A stretch of DNA of 64,000 nucleotides from Pseudomonas chlororaphis subsp. piscium. GTDB lineage: Bacteria; Pseudomonadota; Gammaproteobacteria; Pseudomonadales; Pseudomonadaceae. The notes beneath the pieces were generated by a model. That model saw only the letters and a program-made list of their open reading frames with translations. It had not been told where the DNA came from and searched no databases. The position numbers and the translations under genes are program-made. Below, piece by piece: positions 1-9,328 of this stretch. Position 1 is the stretch's first letter; each line of letters starts with the position of its first letter. The stretch covers positions 3,968,001 through 4,032,000 of the forward strand of contig NZ_CP027707.1 of the NCBI RefSeq assembly GCF_003850345.1. The letters are read 5' to 3'.

Positions 1-359
1 ATGGCGACGGTTTGCAGCAGCAGCGACACGCCGATGCCGCTGATCAGCGGGGCCAGCCGCGGCGCATGGCGCAGGCGCCGGTAGGCGACCCGCTCGATCA
101 GCACCGCGAGCAAGGCGCAGCAGGCCATGGCGATCAGGGTGGCCAGCAGCAGGACCGGCACCGCGGGCAATTCGGGCCAGGTGGCCTGCAACAGGCGAAT
201 CACCGACAACCCGATCAAAGCGCCGATCATCAACACGTCACCATGGGCGAAGTTGATGATCCGCAGGATGCCGTAGACCATGGTGTAGCCCAGGGCCACA
301 AGCGCGTAGAGACTGCCCGACATCAAGCCATTGAGCAGTTGCTGGATAAAGGCATCCAT
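1..359 (-). CDS. livH: Branched-chain amino-acid ABC transporter permease, LivH type (partial, N-terminus only)
   Basis: Only the first ~120 codons lie in the window; the gene runs off the left edge. The minus-strand reading begins MDAFIQQLLNGL and continues through GSLYALVALGYTMVYG and INFAHGD, the conserved first segments of LivH-type inner-membrane permeases of branched-chain amino-acid (or urea/amide) ABC importers. Further in-frame ATGs lie at 368 and 377; MDAF is chosen because it resembles the usual LivH start, but no strong ribosome-binding site decides. The gene is divergent from the LysR gene at 567. The substrate cannot be told from this fragment. Confidence 0.85.
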   Translation of the reverse strand, partial: MDAFIQQLLNGLMSGSLYALVALGYTMVYGILRIINFAHGDVLMIGALIGLSVIRLLQATWPELPAVPVLLLATLIAMACCALLAVLIERVAYRRLRHAPRLAPLISGIGVSLLLQTVA

Positions 360-377
360 GAAAACCATCAACCCCAT

Positions 378-566
378 GTACCAAGGGTCGGACCGCACCG
401 CGCGCCGACCGGAAAGCAAGAACGCGGCACACTAGTTATTTATTCTATTTTTATCAAATATCAGAAATTCATATGGTTATGCGAAATAACAAAAACGCTA
501 TAACCGCCATAAATACGGCAGTTACGGCTCTTTATTTCTCAAATATCTTGGTATTTAATTCAACAC
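378..566. promoter_or_regulatory. Divergent intergenic promoter region between livH-type gene and LysR gene
   Basis: This 189-bp gap separates two divergent genes. Its right half (about 435-560) is strikingly AT-rich against the surrounding GC-rich DNA, with short dyads such as the GCC/GGC pair around ATAAATAC near 509-520. Such a region normally holds both promoters and the LysR operator. No exact -35/-10 boxes are assigned. Confidence 0.45.
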
Positions 567-1466
567 ATGAATAATTTAGAACAGTTAGCCAATGACCCTC
601 CGCTGCGTGCCGTGCGCACCTTCGAAGCCTTTGCCCGCCATGGCGGGGTGAATGCCGCCGCCCGCGAGCTGGACGTTTCCCCCTCCGCGGTCAGCCATCA
701 ATTGCACCTGCTGGAAAGCTTCCTGCAGCAGCCTTTGACCTTGCGCCAGGGCCGCAACCTGATCCTCACCGAGGAAGGCCGCGAGTATTACCGGGCGATC
801 CGCTCGGCCTTCGCGGTGCTGCGCAGCGCCACCGAGCATGTGCGAGAAAAAAGCGCCACGCGCCAGGTCACCATCAGCCTGATTCCGTTGTTCGGCATCA
901 ACCTGTTCATTCCGCGCCTGGCGGAGTTCCTGGGCGACCATCCGGAGCTGGACATCAACGTCACCTATGCCAACCACCGCAGCTACCCCAGCGACGCCGC
1001 GGACCTGTCGATCCGCTTCGGCACCGGGCACTGGCCGGGGTATCACAGCGAGCCGTTGATTTCCGGGGCGGTCACGCCCTATTGCAGCCGTGCCTTTCTC
1101 GAACGGCACGGCCCCATCGACAGCCCCCAGGCCCTGAGCGAACTGCCGCTGCTGCACGACGAGGAACGCGGCACCTGGGGCCAGTGGCTGCAGGCCGCCG
1201 AGGTGCGCCACGCCACCGCGCTCAATGGCCTGCTGCTGGAAGACGGCCAGCTGGCCCTGACCGCCACCCTCACCGGCCTCGGCTGCTCATTGCTGCGCGA
1301 GCCGCTGGTGGCGCCCCATGTGGCCAGTGGCGAGCTGGTGAAACTGTTCGATCTGGAGGTCGACGACGGGCGCCAGTACTACCTGTGCCGCCGCTCCAAC
1401 AGCGAGCTCTCCACCGAGGGCGTCAAGCTGTATGAGTGGATCAAGCGCAGCCTGGTGCGGGGATAA
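567..1466 (+). CDS. LysR-family transcriptional regulator (GcvA-like)
   Basis: A 299-residue protein with an N-terminal winged helix-turn-helix (about residues 14-72, including GGVNAAARELDVSPSAVSHQ) and a C-terminal periplasmic-binding-like effector domain (about 98-295). The PLRAVRTFEAFARHGG opening and the short loop pattern resemble the GcvA/AmpR branch. It is divergent from the livH-type gene and convergent with the monooxygenase gene at 1481-2806, so the transporter operon to the left is the likeliest target (inference). The ATG at 567 gives the normal family length; its ribosome-binding site is weak. Confidence 0.88.
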   Translation: MNNLEQLANDPPLRAVRTFEAFARHGGVNAAARELDVSPSAVSHQLHLLESFLQQPLTLRQGRNLILTEEGREYYRAIRSAFAVLRSATEHVREKSATRQVTISLIPLFGINLFIPRLAEFLGDHPELDINVTYANHRSYPSDAADLSIRFGTGHWPGYHSEPLISGAVTPYCSRAFLERHGPIDSPQALSELPLLHDEERGTWGQWLQAAEVRHATALNGLLLEDGQLALTATLTGLGCSLLREPLVAPHVASGELVKLFDLEVDDGRQYYLCRRSNSELSTEGVKLYEWIKRSLVRG

Positions 1467-1480
1467 ACGACGCCAGGCGC

Positions 1481-2806
1481 CTAGGTAAAAAACCGGTTCG
1501 CCGGACGCGGCAGCCCAAGGTTTTCACGCAAGGTGGCCCCCTCGTATTCGCGGCGGAAAATCCCCCGCCCCTGCAACTCGGGAATCACCTTGGCGACGAA
1601 GTCGTCGAGGCCGCCCGGCAGCCAGGAAAACATGATGTTGAAACCGTCGCTGCCGTGGGTCTCCAGCCATTGCTGCATGTCGTCGGCAATGCTCCTAGCG
1701 GTGCCGACGAACGACAGGCCGGCGTATCCACCGAGGCGCTGGGCCAGTTGGCGGACCGTCAGCTGTTCGCGATCGGCCAGGGCCAATACCCGCTCGCGGG
1801 CGCTCTGGCTGGCGTTGGTTTGGGGGATCGGCGGCAGGAAAGCGTCCGGATCGAACTTCGTCGCGTCGGTGCCCAGGGCGATGGACAGCGAGGCAATCGC
1901 GCTCTCGTAGTGCACCAGGCTGTCGAGGTGCGCGCGAATCCGCAGTGCTTCCTCCTGGGTGTCGCCGACCACCACAAAGGCCCCGGGAAGGATCTTCAGG
2001 TGTTCGGGATCGCGACCGACCGCAAGCATGCGCCGCTTGATATCGGCATAAAACGCCCGGCCCTCCTCCAGCGTGCCCGGGGCGACAAAAATCACCTCCG
2101 CGGTTTCCGCGGCCAGCTGGCGCCCGGGCTCCGACGCGCCGGCCTGCACGATCACCGGCCAGCCCTGCACCGGACGGGCAATGTGCAGCGGTCCGCGCAC
2201 GTTCAGGTGGCGGCCGGCATGGTCGAGACGGTGCAGCTTGTCCGGGTCGAAATACACCCCACTGTCGGCATCACGCACGAAGGCATCGTCCGCCCAGCTG
2301 TCCCAGAGCCCAGTGACCACCTCGTAGAACTCCCGCGCCCGGGCATAACGCTCGTCATGGGCGAAGGCCTGCTCCAGGCCGAAGTTCAGCGCGGCATCGG
2401 GGTTGGCGGTGGTGACGATGTTCCAGCCGGCGCGACCCTTGCTCAAATGATCGAGGGAGGCGAAACGCCGGGCGATATGAAACGGCTCGTCGTAGGTGGT
2501 CGAGGCGGTCGCCACCAGGCCGATGTGTTCGGTGGCCTGGCTGAGGGCGGACAACAGGGTGAAGGGTTCGAACGAGGTGGCGGTATGGCTGCGCTTCAAG
2601 GCGTCGATGGGCATGTTGAGCAAGGCCAGGTGGTCGGCCATGAAAAACGCATCGAAGCGCGCCCGCTCCAGGGTCTGGGCGAAACGCTTGAGGTGGGCGA
2701 AGTTGAAGTTGGCGTCGCGATAGGCGCCCGGGTAGCGCCAGGCGCCGGTATGGATGCTGACCGGGCGCATGAAGGCGCCCAGCTTGAGTTGGCGTTGGGC
2801 AGGCAT
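1481..2806 (-). CDS. Flavin-dependent monooxygenase, NtaA/SnaA/DszA (nitrilotriacetate monooxygenase) family
   Basis: A 441-residue two-component FMN-dependent oxygenase of the bacterial luciferase superfamily. The N-terminal strand (LKLGAFMRPV), the MADHLALLN segment, the TASTTYDEPFHIARRFASLDHLSKGRAGWNIVT block (about residues 110-142) and the QAGASEPGRQLAAETAE block (about 223-240) are family hallmarks. These enzymes oxidise substrates such as nitrilotriacetate or organosulfur compounds with FMNH2 from a separate reductase; no reductase gene is next to it. It lies 180 bp downstream of, and on the same strand as, the TonB-dependent receptor gene, so uptake and oxidation of one nutrient, possibly a sulfur or chelate compound, is a reasonable inference. 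The substrate is unknown. Confidence 0.85.
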   Translation of the reverse strand: MPAQRQLKLGAFMRPVSIHTGAWRYPGAYRDANFNFAHLKRFAQTLERARFDAFFMADHLALLNMPIDALKRSHTATSFEPFTLLSALSQATEHIGLVATASTTYDEPFHIARRFASLDHLSKGRAGWNIVTTANPDAALNFGLEQAFAHDERYARAREFYEVVTGLWDSWADDAFVRDADSGVYFDPDKLHRLDHAGRHLNVRGPLHIARPVQGWPVIVQAGASEPGRQLAAETAEVIFVAPGTLEEGRAFYADIKRRMLAVGRDPEHLKILPGAFVVVGDTQEEALRIRAHLDSLVHYESAIASLSIALGTDATKFDPDAFLPPIPQTNASQSARERVLALADREQLTVRQLAQRLGGYAGLSFVGTARSIADDMQQWLETHGSDGFNIMFSWLPGGLDDFVAKVIPELQGRGIFRREYEGATLRENLGLPRPANRFFT

Positions 2807-2931
2807 GGCAAGCTCCTTGTGACAGCTCCTGGGTCAGAGGACCCGCAGCATCGACCGGGCAAACTTGGCCTGTCCAATAATCAAAGGTGCTGGCTTATGC
2901 CGTTATGACGCGGCACTGCAAATCCCCCACG

Positions 2932-2953
2932 GGGCCCGACATCGGCCGGGCCC
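2932..2953 (-). terminator. GC-rich hairpin after the TonB-receptor gene
   Basis: GGGCCCG (2932-2938) pairs with CGGGCCC (2947-2953) around an 8-nt loop, in the 180-bp gap below the receptor gene. There is no T-run after it on the minus strand, so a processing or pausing hairpin is as likely as a true intrinsic terminator. Confidence 0.3.
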
Positions 2954-2986
2954 TTTGGACAGCGCCTGCACCCTCCCCGTCAGGCC

Positions 2987-5383
2987 CTACCAGTTGTAGG
3001 CAACCTTGGCGTAGTAGAACGCGCCGCTGTAGCCGTAGGGCGAGAAGGTGCTGTACGCCAGGTTGCCGCCGCTGGAGGCGTAGGCGTTGACCTTCTCCGG
3101 GTATTTGTCGGTGACGTTGTCGCCGCCCAGGGTGAACAGCCAGTTCTGCAGCTTGTAATCGACCGCCAGGTCCAGCAGCCAGGCGGCGCTGAAGGTCTGG
3201 TCGTTGACCTTGTCCGCCTGGTAGCTGGTGAACTCGCCATAACGCACCAGGTTGCTGTGCAGCGCCCAGTTGCCGTAGTTGAAGTCGTTGGCCAGGCTCA
3301 GCTTGTGCTGCGGCGTGGTGTCGCCCAGCAGGCCGATGCGCTCGCGCCGGTCGACCCGCACCAGGTTGACCCCCAGTTGATCGAGGATCGCCGGGTTGGC
3401 TTTCACGTCGGTGACCTTGGTGTGGTTGTAGTTGTAGCCGACTGTGCTGTTCCAGCGGATGCCGTTGTCCAGCTGGTAGCGATAGTTGGCCACCAGGTCC
3501 AAGCCATCGGTGCTGGTGTCGGTGGCATTGGTGAAGTAGCGCGCGCTGGTGTAGTTGATATTGCCGACGCCGTTGGCCTTGAGGTAATCGATCGCGGTGT
3601 TGTTGAGCACCAGGTTCGACGACAGCGACACCCGGTCGCGGATATCGATGTGGTACAGGTCGGCGGTGACCGTCAGGTTGTCCAGGGGTTCGAGCACCAG
3701 GCCAAGGCTGTAGTTGCGCGATTTTTCCGCCTTGAGATCTTCCGCCCCCAGCAGCCTGGCGACTTGGCTGTCGGCGGCGAAGGTCCCAGATTCCTGGATG
3801 GTATTGCCGATCAGCTGCGACGAAGTGAAGGTGAAGTTCTGCTGCGCCAGGGACGGCGCGCGAAAGCCCGTGGACACACTGCCGCGCAAGGCCACCCGCG
3901 GGGTGAAGTCGTAGCGCGCCGAGAGCGAGCCGCTGACGTTGGAACCGAAGTCGCTGTAGTCCTCATGCCGCACCGCCGCCGACACCGCCAGCTTGTCGGT
4001 GAAGTTGGTCTCCAGGTCCAGGTACTGGGCGAAGTTGTGGCGCGACGAACTGCCGGCGTCCGAATCACGGAAACCGCCCAGCCCGGAACTGCCGGTCTGG
4101 TAGTAGGACTCAGGCTGCCCGGCCTCGATCTGATAACCCTGGCGCAGGTACTCGGTGCCGAAGGCCACCGACACCGGGTAAGGCAGCCAGCCCAGGCTGA
4201 ACTCCCGGGACAGGTCCAGGCTCAGTTGCCGCTGGTCGTTGGTCAGGGTGCCGTTGTCGAACGCGTGCGGGGTGTTCAGGCCCAGCGAGGTGTTGATGGT
4301 CTTGGTCCGCAGTTCATAGGTGTTCTTGCCGTAGTTGGCCGACAGGTCGTAGTGCCAGTTATCCAGCAGCTCGCCACGCAGGCCGACCACCAGGCTGGTG
4401 TCTTCCAGGGTGCCGTTGATCAGCGGCAGGTAACCGTTGGGGTGCAGCACCCGGTTGTTGTTCGAGGCATTGCTGGCGCGATAGAAGGCCGCGGTTTCGC
4501 CCCGGCGCTTGCTGTAGCCGCCGAAGCCGTACAACTCGGCGGCATCGTTGAAGCTGTAGGCGGAGTTGAACTGGAACTTGCCCTCCTCGGTTTCCGGTTC
4601 GCCCTGGCGGAACACATGCTGGCCGTAGGTGGTGGAGCCGACGCTGGCGGGCCGGAAGTCCTTGCCGGCGCGGTCGGTGTAGTCGTTGTTCGTGCCCTCG
4701 CCGGACAGGCTGACAAAGCCGTTGTCCCCCAGGGCAAAACCGCTGTTGCCGGCAACCTGGCGCTGAATGCCGTCGCCCTTCTTGTACTGCCCGTATTTGG
4801 TGGATATCGAGCCGCCGTGGTCGGCGCTCTTGAGGATGATGTTGATCACCCCGGCGATGGCGTCCGAGCCATAACGCGCCGAGGCGCCATCACGCAGCAC
4901 CTCGATATGGTCGATGGCCGACAGCGGGATCGCGTTCAGGTCCGCCGGCGCCGAGCCGCGCCCCACCGCGCCGCCGAGGTTGACGAAGGCCGAGGTGTGC
5001 CGGCGCTTGCCGTTCACCAGCACCAGCACCTGGTCCGGCGACAACCCACGCAACTGCGCCGGGCGGGTCAGCTCGGCGCCGTCCACCAGGCTCGGGCGCG
5101 GGAAATTGATCGACGGGATCAGCTTGGCCAGCACCGTGGCCAGTTCGCCGGAACCGGAACTGCGCAGGCTGTCGCCGGAAATCACATCGATGGGTGACAG
5201 CGAAGCGCTAGCGGTGCGCTCCTGGGCCCGGGTACCGGTGACGATCACCGTATCCAGCCGGGCCGCTGTGTCGCTGTCTTCCGTGGCCTGCGCGGCCCCT
5301 GCGCCGCCACTCCAGAGCACGGCGCCCAGCACATTGGCCGAGACGATCGCCGTGGACAGAAGGTGTCGTGTGTAGCTCCCCAT
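2987..5383 (-). CDS. TonB-dependent outer-membrane receptor
   Basis: A 798-residue outer-membrane receptor. The chosen start at 5383 (MGSYTRHLLS) follows an AAGGAGAG ribosome-binding site and opens directly with a signal peptide ending in GGAGAAQA; an upstream in-frame start at 5428 would add 15 residues before that site. After the signal come a TonB-box-like stretch (DTVIVTGTRAQ), a plug domain (about residues 45-190, with VLVLVNGKRRHTSAF and IEVLRDGASARYGSDAIAGV) and a long beta-barrel ending in the expected aromatic residue (AYNW). It imports a large or scarce ligand using TonB energy. The following monooxygenase gene on the same strand suggests a catabolic substrate rather than a siderophore, but this is inference. 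Confidence 0.92.
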   Translation of the reverse strand: MGSYTRHLLSTAIVSANVLGAVLWSGGAGAAQATEDSDTAARLDTVIVTGTRAQERTASASLSPIDVISGDSLRSSGSGELATVLAKLIPSINFPRPSLVDGAELTRPAQLRGLSPDQVLVLVNGKRRHTSAFVNLGGAVGRGSAPADLNAIPLSAIDHIEVLRDGASARYGSDAIAGVINIILKSADHGGSISTKYGQYKKGDGIQRQVAGNSGFALGDNGFVSLSGEGTNNDYTDRAGKDFRPASVGSTTYGQHVFRQGEPETEEGKFQFNSAYSFNDAAELYGFGGYSKRRGETAAFYRASNASNNNRVLHPNGYLPLINGTLEDTSLVVGLRGELLDNWHYDLSANYGKNTYELRTKTINTSLGLNTPHAFDNGTLTNDQRQLSLDLSREFSLGWLPYPVSVAFGTEYLRQGYQIEAGQPESYYQTGSSGLGGFRDSDAGSSSRHNFAQYLDLETNFTDKLAVSAAVRHEDYSDFGSNVSGSLSARYDFTPRVALRGSVSTGFRAPSLAQQNFTFTSSQLIGNTIQESGTFAADSQVARLLGAEDLKAEKSRNYSLGLVLEPLDNLTVTADLYHIDIRDRVSLSSNLVLNNTAIDYLKANGVGNINYTSARYFTNATDTSTDGLDLVANYRYQLDNGIRWNSTVGYNYNHTKVTDVKANPAILDQLGVNLVRVDRRERIGLLGDTTPQHKLSLANDFNYGNWALHSNLVRYGEFTSYQADKVNDQTFSAAWLLDLAVDYKLQNWLFTLGGDNVTDKYPEKVNAYASSGGNLAYSTFSPYGYSGAFYYAKVAYNW

Positions 5384-5694
5384 ACCGCTCTCCTTGACGC
5401 TAAAACCAGGGCGAACAACGCCTGGCATGCAGACGAGCGATCCGTGCGGCGGACGGTGGCGATCATCGATTCTGTTTTAAGAATGGATCCAGTTGACCGG
5501 CCATATAATCTAAAGCGCTAACAGATAATTTTTTAAATACCGTTATCGAATAAGTCAGGGCATAAGCCGAACGCATCCGCGACACTTCGTAAATACCGAA
5601 TCACTGCTCAGGAATAATCGATTTTTCTTCACGGCAATCTCCCCGCTAGCATGACCTGTCGGCTCCAGAACAAAGCCCAGACCGGGAGAACGGC
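5384..5694. other. AT-rich divergent intergenic region
   Basis: This region lies between the TonB-receptor and TerC genes, which diverge. The stretch 5470-5610 is AT-rich and contains the dyad ATTCT-N6-AGAAT near 5470-5486, a possible operator or promoter element for the receptor gene. No gene and no recognisable riboswitch was found here. Confidence 0.4.
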
Positions 5695-6678
5695 ATGCAG
5701 TCCTTGCACATCGGCGAACCCTGGATGTGGTTCGCCTTCATCGCCTTCGTGCTTGCCATGCTGGCCGTGGACCTGTTTGTCCTCGGCGGGCGCAAGGCGC
5801 ACCGCGTGTCGGTGCGCGAGGCGTCGTGCTGGGTGATTGCCTGGTCCACGCTGGCGATGGTCTTCGCGGGATTGCTCTGGTGGCACCTGGAGGGCGAGTT
5901 CGGGCCTGAGATCGCCCAACACAAGACCCTGGAATTCCTCACCGGCTATCTGATCGAGCAATCGTTGTCGATCGACAACATGTTCATCTTCGTGATGATT
6001 TTCGGCTACTTTGCCGTGCCACCGGAGTTGCAGCGCCGGGTGTTGCTGTACGGGGTGCTCGGGGCGATCGTGATGCGCGGGGCGATGATTTTCGCCGGCG
6101 TGTGGCTGGTGTCGCAGTTCGCGTGGCTGCTGTATGCGTTCGGCGTGTTCCTGATCATCACCGGGATCAAGATGCTGCTATTCGCCCACCAGCAGCCCGA
6201 CCTCGACAACAACCCCATATTGCGCTGGATACAGGGCCATCTGCGGATCACCGGCGGCTTTCATGGCGAGCGTTTTTTCGTCAAGCAAGAGGGTCGGCGC
6301 TGGGCCACCCCGATGTTCCTGGTGCTGGTGCTGATCGAGGGCAGCGACCTGATGTTCGCGGTCGACAGCATCCCGGCGATCTTCGCCATCACCACCGACC
6401 CCTTCATTGTGTTCACCTCGAACATCTTCGCGATCATGGGCCTGCGCGCCCTGTACTTCCTGCTGGCCGACATGGCCGACCGCTTCCACCTGCTCAAGTA
6501 CGGCCTGGCGATCGTGCTGGTGTTCATCGGCACCAAGATGACGCTGATGCCGTGGCTGCACATGCCGGTGGAATGGTCGCTGGCCGTGGTCGGCGGGATC
6601 ATTCTGGCTTCGGTGCTGTTGAGCCTGATCATGAGTCGCAACAAAGCGCCTGACGAGGACCGGATGCGAACCCCGTAG
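5695..6678 (+). CDS. TerC/Alx-family integral membrane protein
   Basis: A 327-residue protein with about nine membrane-spanning helices. It carries the TerC-family signatures: LIEQSLSIDNMFIFVMIF (about residues 81-99), the acidic LVLIEGSDLMFAVDSIPAIFAI block (about 210-232) and FTSNIFAIMGLRALYFLL. The acidic residues in these helices are the family's proposed metal-binding positions. Relatives include Alx, linked to manganese efflux, and TerC of tellurite-resistance operons; no other ter genes are nearby, so an Alx-like metal homeostasis role fits better. The start ATG follows GGGAGAAC, an acceptable ribosome-binding site. Confidence 0.88.
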   Translation: MQSLHIGEPWMWFAFIAFVLAMLAVDLFVLGGRKAHRVSVREASCWVIAWSTLAMVFAGLLWWHLEGEFGPEIAQHKTLEFLTGYLIEQSLSIDNMFIFVMIFGYFAVPPELQRRVLLYGVLGAIVMRGAMIFAGVWLVSQFAWLLYAFGVFLIITGIKMLLFAHQQPDLDNNPILRWIQGHLRITGGFHGERFFVKQEGRRWATPMFLVLVLIEGSDLMFAVDSIPAIFAITTDPFIVFTSNIFAIMGLRALYFLLADMADRFHLLKYGLAIVLVFIGTKMTLMPWLHMPVEWSLAVVGGIILASVLLSLIMSRNKAPDEDRMRTP

Positions 6679-6871
6679 GAGCGCCTGCGCGGCGAATGTC
6701 AGCCCAGCCACATGCCCACTGCCGAATCCACCCTGCTACGCAGCCCAGGCCTGTCGATGGGTGGCAGCGAAGCGCTGGCAAGGCATAAGGCGGATCTGCG
6801 ACAAGCGCTGCGTACCCGGACCCGAGACAGCTGATGACCTGATTCGCGTCCGGTCGGTCCTGATTACGCGA

Positions 6872-6908
6872 GGCAGCGGCTACAGGTGGAATCCTCGTAG
6901 CCGCTGCC
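6872..6908. repeat. REP-like palindrome between convergent genes
   Basis: GGCAGCGGCTAC (6872-6883) is repeated in perfect inverted form at 6897-6908 with a 13-nt loop. The arm GTAGCCGCTGCC matches, as I recall it, the core of an abundant extragenic palindrome of fluorescent Pseudomonas. It sits between convergent terC-like and estA genes, a usual REP position, and may also end or stabilise transcripts from both sides. Confidence 0.55.
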
Positions 6909-6924
6909 GAGACTGCGGGGGATT

Positions 6925-8829
6925 TTAGAAGTCGAGGCTGACCCCGACATTGATGCCTTGCTGGGTGAAGTCATCGTCCTTGCGGATGTTGTAGCTGGCG
7001 CGCAGGGCCAGGTCCTGGGTGAGTTTGTGGCTGACCCCGAGGTTCAGGCGGTTCAGGTTGGTCTGCGGGGTATAGCCTTCCAGGGTGTAGCGATTATCCG
7101 GCAGGCTGTTGAGGGCCATGGTCAGCTTCTGGGTGTCGTCCTCGTATTCCTTTTCGTGGGCGATTTCGCCGAACACCTGGGTTTGCTGGGTGATCTGATA
7201 CTTGCCCTGCAGGCCGATGCCCAGGCGCCGCGAGGTGCGTTTCTGGTCGTCGAAGGTCAGGGCGGTGGAGTCGCTGCCGTCCTCGGAGTAACCGTCGACC
7301 TTGGCCCGCGCGTAGTCGGCGCTGATGAACGGCGACAGGTGCCACGGGCTGCTGGCCTGCTGCGCGATGTCGTAGCCCAGGCGAGCGCTGAAGGCCAGGA
7401 TATCGCCGCTGGTGTCGCCTTTTTCCCCGCGCTCGTTGGGGCCCAGGTCGAATTTGCGCTTGAGGTTGTCGTAGTCCAGGTGCCCAGCGGTGGCGGCCGC
7501 GTCGGCCCACCAGCGGTTTTGCTGGTACTGGACGAAGGCGGTGCCCAGGTAGGTGTTGAGTTTGTAGTCCGAGTCGTTGCCGCCAGCTTCGAGCTTCTGC
7601 CGATAGGCGCCGGCCAGCACGCCTACTCGCCAGGCCTCGTCGAGCCGGTAGCTGCCACCGATGTTCAGGTTGAAGCCGTTGCCGTCGGCACTGGCGCCGC
7701 TGCGCTGGCTGTCGAAGTCCTGGTGCTGGCCGCCCGCGGCGACAATCGCCCGCCATTGACCCACGCCCTGCCAGTTTTCCCAATCGGCCTGCCATTGGTT
7801 GCGCAGCTCATCCTGGTGCGCACGCAGGGTGCCCTGGGCCATTTCCGGGAGCAGGGTTATTTCCCAGGGCGCCGCCAGCAGGGAATAAGCGTAATCAGCG
7901 ATCAACCGCTGGCCAGCTTCGGTGGGGTGGACCGCGTCGTTGTAGATCAGCTTGCTCGGGTCCGGCGTGGCGCTGTGAAGGCCGTAGCGGGCGTTTTCCG
8001 TGCAGCTTCTGCCGCTGAAGCAGGTAGCGATAAGGTTCTGGTCGGTGGCCAGGCCGAACTGTGCCTGGTTGGCGAAGGTTTCCTTCAAGAGCACGGGAAT
8101 ATTGAGGGGAATGACTTGCGCATCGACTGTCCGCAATTGCCGGACCAGCTCGCTGTTGAACTGAGCGCTGAGCTGGGAAGTGAAGGCTTGCAGCGGACTG
8201 CCGTTGATTGCTGGGGTCAGGCCGATATCCGGCAGCAGCCAGACCATGATGTAGCGGGCGCCGGCCTGTTGCAGCGCTTGCACGCTGTCGACCAGGCGAC
8301 CAGCTGCTGCGTTGGCCTGGTCGAGGCTGGTGACGCGGCCCTGGAGGAAATCGTTGCCGCCGCCCGTCAGGTAGTACAGGGCGTTCGGGTCGGCGCGCAA
8401 ATGGTTATCCACCAGATAACCCGGGCGACTTCGATCGCCAGCGATCGAGGTGGTGGTAATCGAATCGAGAATCTGGTCGGTGCGATAACGGCCGACCGCC
8501 CAGTTGTTGCCGTCAGGCAGGCCTTCGCTGGCGCGGGTGGCCGAGGTCGAGGCGGCTAGCTGGTCCTCGGAGAACCCCAGTTTGGCGCCGAGCAATTGCG
8601 TTGCGTTGGCGGAATAGATTTCACCACTGCCATCCAGGTAGATAGGCCCTGTGCGGTTGGTAGCACGCAGGGTGGCTCCCGAGGGGCCGCCTGGATCGGC
8701 GAATTGCCCGGCATCGCTGAGGCTGTCGCCGAAGACGATGAGGTTGGAATAGGGAGAGGCGATCGCTTGAGCGCAGGCCAAGGATAAAAGCGTACTGGCG
8801 AGTGGTACGAACAACGTCTTTTTGATCAT
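6925..8829 (-). CDS. estA: Autotransporter GDSL esterase EstA
   Basis: A 634-residue outer-membrane esterase. It begins with a signal peptide ([12 protein letters not shown] to AIA). The GDSL hydrolase passenger (about residues 25-330) has the catalytic serine in [15 protein letters not shown] as block III, and [10 protein letters not shown] supplying the Asp/His. The C-terminal autotransporter beta-barrel (about 360-634) ends in SLDF. The order and many segments ([30 protein letters not shown]) correspond to P. aeruginosa EstA, a surface esterase linked to rhamnolipid production and motility. An upstream in-frame ATG at 8841 adds four residues; neither start has a strong ribosome-binding site. 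Confidence 0.93.
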   Translation of the reverse strand: MIKKTLFVPLASTLLSLACAQAIASPYSNLIVFGDSLSDAGQFADPGGPSGATLRATNRTGPIYLDGSGEIYSANATQLLGAKLGFSEDQLAASTSATRASEGLPDGNNWAVGRYRTDQILDSITTTSIAGDRSRPGYLVDNHLRADPNALYYLTGGGNDFLQGRVTSLDQANAAAGRLVDSVQALQQAGARYIMVWLLPDIGLTPAINGSPLQAFTSQLSAQFNSELVRQLRTVDAQVIPLNIPVLLKETFANQAQFGLATDQNLIATCFSGRSCTENARYGLHSATPDPSKLIYNDAVHPTEAGQRLIADYAYSLLAAPWEITLLPEMAQGTLRAHQDELRNQWQADWENWQGVGQWRAIVAAGGQHQDFDSQRSGASADGNGFNLNIGGSYRLDEAWRVGVLAGAYRQKLEAGGNDSDYKLNTYLGTAFVQYQQNRWWADAAATAGHLDYDNLKRKFDLGPNERGEKGDTSGDILAFSARLGYDIAQQASSPWHLSPFISADYARAKVDGYSEDGSDSTALTFDDQKRTSRRLGIGLQGKYQITQQTQVFGEIAHEKEYEDDTQKLTMALNSLPDNRYTLEGYTPQTNLNRLNLGVSHKLTQDLALRASYNIRKDDDFTQQGINVGVSLDF

Positions 8830-8841
8830 GAACAAGTCCAT

Positions 8842-9328
8842 TCTATATTTTGTTGTAAAGAACGAGTCGGCATTACCAAAGACTTTCGCGAGGGGTTGTC
8901 ACAGCCCATTGCCGGGCCTTTTGCATAGCATTTTTTTCGGTTGAATGACGATAGCGACTCAAGGGCACGACTCGTCGATAGCGAGCCTTGTACCGTCCGC
9001 TCGGTTCCCCCTCGAAAACCTTGCCGACTCGAGCTGCCACAATGCCCGATCCCGATCTCGCGAAACATGCGGGGATGGAGATTCAGATTGTTCTGAAGGG
9101 CCCCTAGACAGTAGTCGAACCCGCCGACGAATGACGACGAATAAGCGCTCCCTCTGAATTTTCTTGTCGCACACCACAGGCGCTGCGGCTCGCCCTTGGC
9201 CTTGAGGACAACCAGGACGAAGGTGACATCCGGCTCTCGCTCGGCCTGCGTCGCGGGCGCGAACGGGCACTGGCAGGGTCCCTTTTGCCCTATGCTTGGC
9301 ATCCACCCTCCCGACTGAGGACTCCGAG
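8842..9328. other. Intergenic region without a convincing gene
   Basis: About 490 bp between divergent genes. Short open frames exist on both strands, but none has a plausible start or recognisable domain. The plus-strand stretch 9180-9300 keeps an open frame that might be the tail of a decayed gene; I could not identify it. Confidence 0.4.

Noticed and set aside
3257..5197. A 646-codon plus-strand frame opposite the TonB receptor
   Set aside because: Val/Gly/Ala-rich antisense shadow without domain, start signal or signal peptide.
5580..5694. A manganese (yybP-ykoY) riboswitch before the TerC-family gene
   Set aside because: Relatives such as E. coli alx have one, but the conserved motif strings of that riboswitch are not visible in this leader.
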